DNA of 19,144 bases from positions 1 to 19,144 of the forward strand of contig JASHQP010000611.1 of NCBI GenBank assembly GCA_030039095.1, written 5' to 3'. Source of the stretch: Streptosporangiaceae bacterium (GTDB lineage: Bacteria > Actinomycetota > Actinomycetes > Streptosporangiales > Streptosporangiaceae). Of this stretch, positions 7,375 through 13,616 are shown piece after piece (position 1 is the first letter of the stretch; every line of letters starts with the position of its first letter). The notes beneath the pieces were generated by a model. It made no database searches. It saw nothing but the letters and a program-made list of their open reading frames with translations, and was not told where the DNA came from. The translations under genes were made by a program, and so were the position numbers.

Positions 7375-8904
7375 GTGCCGACGGGGGGAGGCCGGGCCAG
7401 GGGGGCCGCCGGGGCCGCCGGGGCCGTCAGGGGCGCCGGGGGCGCGGGAGGTGCCGGGCTGCGGCAATCGGAGCGGCTCGGCAGGTCAACGCTGCTGGCG
7501 ATGGCGGCTATGGCGCTGGCGACGCTGGTCATCGCCATCGATTTCACCGCGTTCAGCGTGGCGCTGCCCAGCATGGAGCGCGACCTGCACGCTTCGCTGG
7601 CAACCGTGCAATGGGTGATCAATGCCTACGCCGTCGTGTTCGGGGTGGTCATCGTCACCGGAGGCCGCCTGGCGGACATGCTGGGACGGCGTACGGTGTT
7701 CTGCATCGGCGCCGGGATCTTCGCGCTGTTTTCCCTGGCCGGCGGGCTCGCTCCGGATGCCATCACGCTGATCGCGTGCCGCGCGGTGATGGGGGCCGGC
7801 GGCGCGCTCATGTGGCCGGCCCTGATGGGGATGACATACGACCTGCTGCCGGAGGCGCGGGCCGGGCTGGCCGGCGGGCTCATTCTCGGCTCGGCGGGAT
7901 TCGGGAACGCGGTGGGCCCGCTGCTCGGCGGGCTGCTCACATCCGAGTTCAGCTGGCGGTGGATCCTGTACCTCAACCTCGTCATCGCCGCCGTGGGCGT
8001 GGCGGCCACGCTGCGGTATATCCGGCCGGACGGCCCCCGCGCGGCGGGCGAGCGGCTGGATTACCCGGGCGTCGCGACGCTGGCTGCCGGGCTCGTGGCC
8101 CTGTTGCTGGCGCTGGACTTCTCCAGCACCGCCGGATGGAGCAGCGCAGGCGTCATCGCGCTGCTGGCGGTCTCGCCACTCGGCCTGCTGGCATTCGCCC
8201 TGGCGGAACGCAAGGCCGGCGACACCGCGCTGCTGCCACCGGACGTGATCCGCAACCCGGCTTTCGCCCCCGCCTGCATCGCCGTCCTGCTGCTGTCCGC
8301 CGTGTTCTTCAGCGTCCTGCTGTACCTTCCCCAGTTCCTGGTGCGCGACCTGAGATGGCCGGCGGTGGCGGCCGGCGCGGGCCTGCTCCCGATGATGATC
8401 ACCTTCGCGGTGACTTCACTGATCGCCGGCTCGCTGTACGGCCGGCTGGGCGCCCGGGTGACCGCCACCTCCGGCGCGGCGTGCATGACCGCCGGGATCT
8501 TCGCCCTGTCGTTTCTTCAGGCCGGCGGCGGCTTCGCATGGCTGATTCCCGGCATGGTGGTCACCGGTGCCGGCGTGGGGCTGTTCTACTCGTCGATCTC
8601 GACGGCCGCCATCACGGCACTCGACCCGTCCCGGGCCAGCCTCGCGGGCGGCGTCATCTACATGTGCCAGGTCGGGGGCGGGTCGGTCGGGCTCGCCGTC
8701 AACACCGCCATCGTCGTCGCGGCCGGCCCTTCCGTGGCCGGGCTGGTGAGCGGCATTCAGCGCGCCTTCCTGGTGGACGCGGTGGCGGGCCTGCTCGGGA
8801 CCATCGTGACCGTCGCCCGGGTCCGCACCGCCCCGGCGCGGCACGACGAGGGCCCCGAGAGAAGGCTGGGACACCATCGCCTCGTGCACACCAGGCGTGC
8901 GTAG
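7375..8904 (+). CDS. MFS transporter, drug:H+ antiporter (DHA2/EmrB-QacA-like)
   Basis: This inner-membrane exporter has 510 residues and many hydrophobic spans, consistent with the 14-span DHA2 group. Residues 1-35 are a soluble Gly/Ala/Arg-rich tail. Span 1 carries DFTAFSVALPSM (56-67), as in EmrB/QacA proteins. Motif A is GGRLADMLGRR (96-106), and the motif C-like GSAGFGNAVGPLLGG follows in span 5. The C-terminus is a short basic cytoplasmic tail. The frame is open back to 7270, inside the sigma factor gene, but the leaderless -10 at 7363 points to GTG 7375. The DNA for the N-terminal tail is extremely G-rich. Drug efflux is the usual role of this family; the substrate is unknown. An ABC-F relic just downstream, another resistance-associated family, suggests this was once a larger resistance locus. 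Confidence 0.92.
   Translation: MPTGGGRARGAAGAAGAVRGAGGAGGAGLRQSERLGRSTLLAMAAMALATLVIAIDFTAFSVALPSMERDLHASLATVQWVINAYAVVFGVVIVTGGRLADMLGRRTVFCIGAGIFALFSLAGGLAPDAITLIACRAVMGAGGALMWPALMGMTYDLLPEARAGLAGGLILGSAGFGNAVGPLLGGLLTSEFSWRWILYLNLVIAAVGVAATLRYIRPDGPRAAGERLDYPGVATLAAGLVALLLALDFSSTAGWSSAGVIALLAVSPLGLLAFALAERKAGDTALLPPDVIRNPAFAPACIAVLLLSAVFFSVLLYLPQFLVRDLRWPAVAAGAGLLPMMITFAVTSLIAGSLYGRLGARVTATSGAACMTAGIFALSFLQAGGGFAWLIPGMVVTGAGVGLFYSSISTAAITALDPSRASLAGGVIYMCQVGGGSVGLAVNTAIVVAAGPSVAGLVSGIQRAFLVDAVAGLLGTIVTVARVRTAPARHDEGPERRLGHHRLVHTRRA
7383..7447 (+). repeat. G-run repeat at the 5' end of the MFS gene (G-quadruplex potential)
   Basis: At least eight runs of three to six G on the coding strand lie within about 65 bases, built partly of the repeated unit GGGGCCGCC. 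They encode the Gly/Ala-rich N-terminal tail of the exporter. With a leaderless transcript they would fall within the first 75 bases of the mRNA. Confidence 0.6.
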
Positions 8905-8956
8905 CGGCCTGTCGCTCGTAGCCACTGCCCTCATAGAGGGTCGATTTCCTCCAGGC

Positions 8957-9090
8957 CCCCGCCCGGAAGAACTCGCCGCCGGACAGCGTCGCGACCGCCT
9001 GGTCGGCGCGGCGGCCGGGAACAGCATCCGGGCCAGGTTCGCTCGAATCGCGTTCGGCGAAGCGTGCGGCGCGAACCTCAGCGGTACAAC
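8957..9090 (-). pseudogene. Frameshifted relic of an ABC-F family ATPase
   Basis: Read on the minus strand, one frame from about 9081 to 9010 gives FAPHASPNAIRANLARMLF. This resembles the stretch preceding the signature motif of the second ATPase domain in ABC-F proteins. A shift to another frame near 9004-9010 gives ADQAVATLSGGEFFRAG, with the ABC signature LSGGE at 8986-8972. In intact ABC-F genes these two segments are continuous, so at least one indel has occurred. Similarity ends after about 8957; no Walker A or Walker B is present. ABC-F proteins act on ribosomes and many protect against antibiotics; this fragment cannot function. It fills most of the gap between the MFS exporter and the next small gene. 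The call rests on remembered family motifs. Confidence 0.6.
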
Positions 9091-9145
9091 GGTCTCCCCG
9101 ATCCGGTGACGCCAGGAACGGCACCACGCTACCGCCGGCTCCGGG

Positions 9146-9505
9146 TCACGCCAAGGAGTTTCGCCCCGGGGGGCGACCGAAGCTGATCCAGTTCGCAGGC
9201 GGGTGATCCTGGATGCCGCGATGGCGCGCGGCCGGTAACGGCCGGCTGGCGCGCTCCTGGCCGGACACGGCGTCCTCGCGCCGCGGCCGGCCCTGCTCCA
9301 GCGGTATCACCGGGGCGATCCAGTCAGCGTCATCGCGGCTGTCGGGCTCTTCGAGAACCGGCTGCGGTCCGTCGATGAGCAGCGTCTCGATCACGCTGGC
9401 CAACCTGACAATGCAGCCGCGCGTTTCGGCGAGGTCGTCCTCCAGCTGGGCTATCCGGCGGAGCAACAGCGTCCGTGACTCGGGCGCTTCGTTGGTGTGG
9501 GCCAT
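9146..9505 (-). CDS. Small coiled-coil protein of unknown function (119 aa)
   Basis: I do not recognise this protein. ATG 9505 is preceded on the minus strand by AAGGA about eight bases upstream, a good ribosome site; the frame is open to 9574, but no better start is seen. Residues about 10-43 (TLLLRRIAQLEDDLAETRG and following) form a leucine-heptad helix likely to make a coiled coil. An acidic segment follows (LEEPDSRDDADW), then an Arg/Pro-rich, probably disordered tail. There is no signal peptide, membrane span or cysteine pair. It lies 135 bases downstream of the protease gene on the same strand. The coding call rests on the ribosome site and the well-formed N-terminal half. The C-terminal part has weak coding character and could be read-through into degraded sequence. 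Confidence 0.5.
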   Translation of the reverse strand: MAHTNEAPESRTLLLRRIAQLEDDLAETRGCIVRLASVIETLLIDGPQPVLEEPDSRDDADWIAPVIPLEQGRPRREDAVSGQERASRPLPAARHRGIQDHPPANWISFGRPPGRNSLA

Positions 9506-9640
9506 GTGGCTGTCCTTGCCTGCGGGGCTGCGGTCGGCTGAATGACTGACGTTTCGCACCCGATTCAGGTTCACCGGCCGTGAAACCGTGACCGGAAATC
9601 ACCCCTATTGTCCCTAACCGGCAGTGACCGGCGCGGGGGA

Positions 9641-10540
9641 TTACTGCCCGGTCGCGGTCTTGTAGAGATCGGCGACAAGAACACCGAACCGAGCCGCGTA
9701 CGACACGCTTGCGATGTCTCCCCCCTGCTCATAGCCGCCGATCACGCCGATAACCGTGCCCAGCCCGGTCGTCGGGTCGACGTCCTCGAGGAACGGCCCG
9801 CCGCTCGTGCCGTCGGTGTACCCGCCGCAGTCGAACACGAGCTGCGTGGGGCTGTATCCGCGCGCGAGGTTGTCGCACCTGATCGGTGCGTTCGAGCCTT
9901 GCGGGTACCCCACCACTCTCACGTCCTGCCCGGCCCCGTGGCCGATGCCGAGTTGCTCGCCTCCGGTGACGTCCTGGATCCTCGCTCCGTCCTGGCCGGT
10001 GACGATCAGGAAGGCCACGTCGGCATTGGGATTTGCCGAAGAGATCCAGCTCGGGTCCACGATGACCCGGGTCACCCGCCAGACGCCGTAGGGCATCCGG
10101 CCGTTGTCGTACCCCGGAACGAAGGCGATCCGGCCGCCTCCGCCGACGCAGTGGGCGGCGGTTACGACCAGGTCCCGGGCCGGGCTGTCCACCACGCTCG
10201 CGCTGCAGAAGTGGCCCCCGAGGCTCCCGCCACTGGTGATCGTGAAGAGCGCGCCGACGGCAGCCGTCCCCGTGAACGCCACTCCCTGCGTCTGCAGCAT
10301 GGGAACCAGCGATTGCGCACCGGCCGCCGAGGTGTCCAGGTCCTGGTCGAGCGGGGTTGCGATGAGCCCAACGGCAGTCAGGGTGAATCCGGCCGCCATC
10401 GCCAGCACAAGGCAAAGCCGACGGCAGGCCCGTCCGCGCCGTCGGCCGGGTTCCCCTCCACCGTCACCGCTGGCCGGCGGCGAGGCGGCCGCCTCCAGCG
10501 CTGCCGGTTCAGCCCTCACGCCCCGACCCGTCCCTTGCAT
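9641..10540 (-). CDS. Trypsin-like serine protease (S1 family), membrane-anchored or secreted
   Basis: This extracytoplasmic protease has 299 residues from ATG 10540. After a basic N-terminus (RRRGRACRRLC, 33-43) a single hydrophobic segment at about 43-62 acts as signal peptide or anchor. The chymotrypsin-fold domain carries the full triad: H130 (VTAAHC), D174 (NADVAFLIV) and S246 (GTSGGPF). Cysteine pairs C112/C131 and C222/C238 fit the usual S1 disulfides. GGAGG lies three bases before GTG 10543 and six before ATG 10540, so either codon may start it. The frame is open to 10702 but runs into the upstream gene and its terminator. It lies directly downstream of the terminator ending the propeller gene, so it should have its own promoter. 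The substrate is unknown. Confidence 0.92.
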   Translation of the reverse strand: MQGTGRGVRAEPAALEAAASPPASGDGGGEPGRRRGRACRRLCLVLAMAAGFTLTAVGLIATPLDQDLDTSAAGAQSLVPMLQTQGVAFTGTAAVGALFTITSGGSLGGHFCSASVVDSPARDLVVTAAHCVGGGGRIAFVPGYDNGRMPYGVWRVTRVIVDPSWISSANPNADVAFLIVTGQDGARIQDVTGGEQLGIGHGAGQDVRVVGYPQGSNAPIRCDNLARGYSPTQLVFDCGGYTDGTSGGPFLEDVDPTTGLGTVIGVIGGYEQGGDIASVSYAARFGVLVADLYKTATGQ

Positions 10541-10602
10541 CACCCTCCGCGCTCTTGTGTCATGTTTCCTGCCATTAGACAGCCATGGCCAAACATATGA
10601 AA

Positions 10603-10634
10603 GGGCGCGGCCGGATTGCCATCCGGCCGCGCCC
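10603..10634 (-). terminator. Strong hairpin terminator after the beta-propeller gene
   Basis: A perfect 14-bp inverted repeat with arms 10603-10616 and 10621-10634 has a four-base loop. On the minus strand the 3' arm is followed by TTTCATATGTTT, a modest T-rich tail. It starts 16 bases past the propeller stop codon and 63 bases before the protease start. It therefore closes the phosphoesterase-propeller operon. Confidence 0.85.
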
Positions 10635-10649
10635 GCCTGGTCTGATGCC

Positions 10650-11843
10650 TTATGAGCCAGGGGTCGGGGTGGAGGTGAGGACGATGCTGGTCGGCTCCTC
10701 ACCGTCGCCCGCGTTCGCCTCGCCGCCGTAGCCGACGTTGAAGCTGCCGACGAGAGCGTCGCTGGCCGTGTCGAACACGGTGATGATGCCCGAGGTGAGC
10801 CCGCCCACCCACAGCTCGGAGCCGTCGGGCGTCAGGGCCACGCTGACGGGGTCGCCAGCGTCGGAAATCGTGCCGGTGACCGTGTCCGTCTTCGTGCTGA
10901 CAACCGAGATGGAGTTGGAGTCCCCGTTGGCCACGTAGATCGTGCTGCCGTCGGACGAGATCGCCAGCTGCCACGGCAACTCGCCGACCTTGATCGTGCG
11001 CGTGACCCTGTCGGTCGCCGCGCTGATGACGTCGACCAGGCCCTGGGCGGTGTTGGTCACGTAGACCGTCTTGCCGTCCGGTGAGACCACGGCATCCTCG
11101 GGGTTGCCGAGACCGGGGATCACGGCCGTCACCCTGTGGGTCGCGGTGCTGATGACCAGCAAGCCGTCGCCCGTCGTCACGTACGCGGTGGCGCCGGACG
11201 GCGAGAACGTGATCTCCCTGGGATCGGTCGGCAGGCTGAACGTCGACGTCACGGTGTCACTGGACGCCGAGATCACGCTGATCCCGCCCAGCGATGGCTG
11301 GCCGGTCTGCGGGCCGGTGTCGGCCACCCACACCTGGCTGCCGTCCGAGGTCACAGCCAGATTCTGGGGGTTGACACCCACGTTGATGATTGTCTCGGCG
11401 GGATTCGCGTAGTTATCCACGCTGAGGTCGGCGGCGTCGATCACCGCAACGGTGTCGCTGCCGGTGTCGGCGAAGTACAGCGTGCTGCCGTACATGGCCA
11501 CGCCTTCCTCGCTGGACCCGTAGTTCGTGTCCTCGGTGCCGGTACCCGGCACGTTGAGGTCATCCACGTTGTACTGCTGGATGAGCTTGCAGTTGGCGGT
11601 GTCAACGGCGTCGAAGGCCTGATAGCCGGGAAGCGCCACGTACGCCGCTCCGGCCGGCCCGGTGCAGCTGGATGCGGCCAGCCGGGCCCTGGCGGAACCC
11701 GCATGGCCGTGGCCGGCCGGGTGATGAGCGGCGAGCGCGGTCGCCGTACCGGCGGCGGCGAGCGCGACGGCCGCCGCGCCCGCTATGATCATGCGCCGGC
11801 TGACCCGGCCCGGACGGGAACTCGATGATTCGCGCGATGCCAT
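10650..11843 (-). CDS. Secreted YVTN/YncE-like beta-propeller protein
   Basis: This exported repeat protein has 397 residues from ATG 11843. The N-terminus has a twin-arginine-like signal, VSRRMIIAGAAAVALAA (14-30), with possible cleavage near ALAAHHP (36-42). From about residue 60 the chain is a series of roughly 42-residue blades of the form 'P..LAVTSDG..VWVAD...ISVIS...DTVT', best seen at 158-200, 207-241, 248-285, 289-325 and 331-366. The pattern predicts a six- or seven-bladed propeller. C60 and C85 may form a disulfide. Its start is four bases after the phosphoesterase stop (TGA-GGAA-ATG), so translation is coupled. The propeller probably binds a partner or ligand and is not obviously an enzyme. 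The adjacent phosphoesterase is the natural partner, since the two domains occur fused elsewhere. A strong terminator follows. Confidence 0.9.
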   Translation of the reverse strand: MASRESSSSRPGRVSRRMIIAGAAAVALAAAGTATALAAHHPAGHGHAGSARARLAASSCTGPAGAAYVALPGYQAFDAVDTANCKLIQQYNVDDLNVPGTGTEDTNYGSSEEGVAMYGSTLYFADTGSDTVAVIDAADLSVDNYANPAETIINVGVNPQNLAVTSDGSQVWVADTGPQTGQPSLGGISVISASSDTVTSTFSLPTDPREITFSPSGATAYVTTGDGLLVISTATHRVTAVIPGLGNPEDAVVSPDGKTVYVTNTAQGLVDVISAATDRVTRTIKVGELPWQLAISSDGSTIYVANGDSNSISVVSTKTDTVTGTISDAGDPVSVALTPDGSELWVGGLTSGIITVFDTASDALVGSFNVGYGGEANAGDGEEPTSIVLTSTPTPGS

Positions 11844-11847
11844 TTCC

Positions 11848-13341
11848 TCACACCCCCACTGCGGCCGAGGCGGCTGCTGCGTTCCGCACCGGTTTGGACC
11901 CGGGCGGCTGGACGGGTGGTGTCTGGTTCGCTCCCGGGTAGGACGGCAGCTGGAACTGAAGCACTTCCTGCTCGGCGAGCTCGAGTTGCTGCTTCGTGTC
12001 CGGCAGCCGCGGGAACCGCCCGGGGAACGCGCCGAGCGCCGTCGTGAGGTCGCCGACCGTCTGGCGCCGCCAGGCGGTGATGTTCGGGTTGACCACACCG
12101 GTCACCAGCTCGAGCAGCCGGGTGATCGACGTGTGGTCGAACGTGTCGTGGCAGACGAAACCGCCGACCGTCCACGGCGAGATCAGGATGCAGGGGACGC
12201 GGAAGCCCAGGCCGATGGGGCCGGGCGCGGCCTTCTCGGCCGACGCCGACGAGGTGATGTACTCGCCCGGCGTGCCCGCCGGTGCGGTGGGCGGGAGAAC
12301 GTGATCGAAGTACCCGTCGTTCTCGTCGTAGACGAGGATGAAGAGCGTCTTGGCCCAGACGTCGGGGTTGGCCGCGATCGCGTCGAGCTTGCTCTTGACG
12401 AAGTCGGCGCCCGCCGCCGGCATGAAGTCGGGGTGCTCGGACTGGTAAGAGGTAGGCAGGATGTACGAGACCGTCGGCAGCCGGTCATTGATGGCGTCGT
12501 ACTCGAACTGGCCAGCCTGGTAGAACCTCATCGCATTCTGGTACAGCGGCGACGACGTCGGCGCGTTCTGGTAGTTGTCGAAGTACTCCAGCACGTTGAA
12601 GCCGTAGTTGTCGACCTCCTGGTACACCTTCCAGGACACGCCGGCCGCCGTCAGCAGTTCCGGGTAGGTCTGCCACGAGAGGCCCTCGGGCGGCACGTAG
12701 TTGCCGTAGGCGGGCCCGCCGTTGGTGCCCGCGGGATCGACCTGGCCGGTCATCAGGTAAAGCCGGTTGGGCCAGGTCGGCCCCAGCACCGAGCAGTGGT
12801 AGCCGTCGCAGATCGTGAACGCGTCTGCCAGGGCCCACTGGAACGGGAGGTCGTTCCGCGTGAAGTACGCCATGGAGTACTGCGCGGCCTTCCCGTCGTA
12901 CGAGTCGATCGCCGTGTTGAGCCGCGCGGTGACGAAGCCGTCCATGTTCCCGTTGTCCCAGGAGTCGTGCTGCGGCAGCCAGTCGTGGCTGGTCGAGGGC
13001 AGCGCCTGGGCACTCGTGCTGTGCGTGTCGGCGTGGAACGGGTACAGGTACCCGTCAGGATTGTCCGGGTCCGCCTGCTTGAAGACGCCCGGGATCGCCT
13101 GAGGGTCGCTGAAGCCACGCACCCCGGGCATGGCGCCGAAGTAGTGGTCGAACGACCGGTTCTCCTGCATCAGGATCACGACGTGCTCGATCTCGGGGAT
13201 CGGCTGCGTCGACCTTTTGCCGAGGAGCGAGGCCGGCACGTTCTCGACGGCCTTTCGCAGATTGGGCGGAAGGGCGAAGGACGCCAGCACCATGCCCCCC
13301 GCCGACGCCATCAGCTGACGCCGGCTTATCTCTATTGCCAT
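11848..13341 (-). CDS. Tat-exported phosphoesterase, phospholipase C/acid phosphatase family (PF04185)
   Basis: This extracytoplasmic phosphoesterase has 497 residues from ATG 13341, which has GGAGG six bases upstream. The N-terminus has a clear twin-arginine signal, ISRRQLMASAGGMVLASFAL (5-24). Family motifs follow: metal-site ENRSFDHYFG (60-69), the likely nucleophile T189 in LGPTWPNRLYLMTG, SEHPDFMPAAG (301-311), YDENDGYFDH (338-347) and FDHTSITR (401-408). These are the motifs of phospholipase C and of AcpA-type acid phosphatases. It lacks the extra C-terminal domains of long haemolytic PlcH proteins, and its length resembles single-domain members. The substrate could be phospholipid or other phosphoesters. 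It is the first gene of a two-gene operon with the propeller protein. Regulation by phosphate is common in the family, but no clear PHO box was found. Confidence 0.93.
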   Translation of the reverse strand: MAIEISRRQLMASAGGMVLASFALPPNLRKAVENVPASLLGKRSTQPIPEIEHVVILMQENRSFDHYFGAMPGVRGFSDPQAIPGVFKQADPDNPDGYLYPFHADTHSTSAQALPSTSHDWLPQHDSWDNGNMDGFVTARLNTAIDSYDGKAAQYSMAYFTRNDLPFQWALADAFTICDGYHCSVLGPTWPNRLYLMTGQVDPAGTNGGPAYGNYVPPEGLSWQTYPELLTAAGVSWKVYQEVDNYGFNVLEYFDNYQNAPTSSPLYQNAMRFYQAGQFEYDAINDRLPTVSYILPTSYQSEHPDFMPAAGADFVKSKLDAIAANPDVWAKTLFILVYDENDGYFDHVLPPTAPAGTPGEYITSSASAEKAAPGPIGLGFRVPCILISPWTVGGFVCHDTFDHTSITRLLELVTGVVNPNITAWRRQTVGDLTTALGAFPGRFPRLPDTKQQLELAEQEVLQFQLPSYPGANQTPPVQPPGSKPVRNAAAASAAVGV

Positions 13342-13506
13342 GCACGACCTCCAGATCGTCAACCTGGGCAGGGTTCAACCCCAACGGACGAACGTAGTGC
13401 GCAAAGCAAAATGTAGGCTGACGAAAAACAACGTTCTAGTGAGAAGAGGGTGAAAAATGAGTATCCCTGAGGTTAGGGTGCCAAACCGCCCAGCGCGGGA
13501 TAATGA

Positions 13507-13522
13507 CCGCCGCTAACGGCGG
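13507..13522 (-). terminator. Possible terminator hairpin downstream of the GT-C pair
   Basis: CCGCCG-ctaa-CGGCGG is a perfect 6-bp stem with a four-base loop. It lies 95 bases beyond the stop of the second GT-C gene on the minus strand and is followed there by TCATTATCC. There is no real T-run, so it may be a weak or factor-assisted terminator. Confidence 0.4.
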
Positions 13523-13538
13523 CTGGCCTCAGGCTGAC

Positions 13539-13581
13539 GGTTCGCTGCGCGCCGCTCGGGTTGCCGCTGCGCGCCGTTCGG
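13539..13581. repeat. Short imperfect tandem repeat
   Basis: Two near-identical units of 21 and 23 bases sharing the core GCTGCGCGCCG(C/T)TCGG overlap slightly at 13559. They lie between the GT-C stop codon and the small hairpin. The function is unknown. Confidence 0.5.
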
Positions 13582-13616
13582 CCAGGTGACCGGGCTGTCC
13601 CGGCTCGCCTGCGGCT

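Larger units (their letters stand above)
13342..13616. other. Intergenic region with AT-rich island, upstream of the phosphoesterase
   Basis: No gene was found in these 275 bases. About 13385-13470 is clearly AT-richer than its surroundings, with runs such as AAAACAACG and TGAAAAATGAG. It probably carries the minus-strand promoter of the phosphoesterase operon. No pair of -35 and -10 boxes at standard spacing stood out. The rest holds a small hairpin (13507-13522) and a short GC-rich tandem repeat (13539-13581). Confidence 0.5.

Noticed and set aside
8416..9027. 203-residue minus-strand open frame beginning MLFPAAAPTRR
   Set aside because: Its first residues belong to one frame of the ABC-F relic and the remainder is antisense to the MFS gene, so it is not a gene in its present form.
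8897..9109. 70-residue plus-strand frame after the MFS gene
   Set aside because: No ribosome site, overlaps the MFS stop, and lies opposite the ABC-F relic.
9568..9587. GGTTCAC-cggcc-GTGAAACC inverted repeat between protease and small gene
   Set aside because: The stem needs a bulged base and there is no T-run. It is too weak to call as a terminator or operator.
13342..13400. Possible PHO box before the phosphoesterase (GTTCAACC and GGACGAAC strings)
   Set aside because: The strings are not in the 11-base direct-repeat phase required for PhoP binding and match the consensus poorly.
11785..13416. 543-residue plus-strand open frame opposite the phosphoesterase
   Set aside because: Antisense to a gene with Tat signal and full active-site motifs. 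The translation is Val/Arg/Gly-rich without a recognisable domain.
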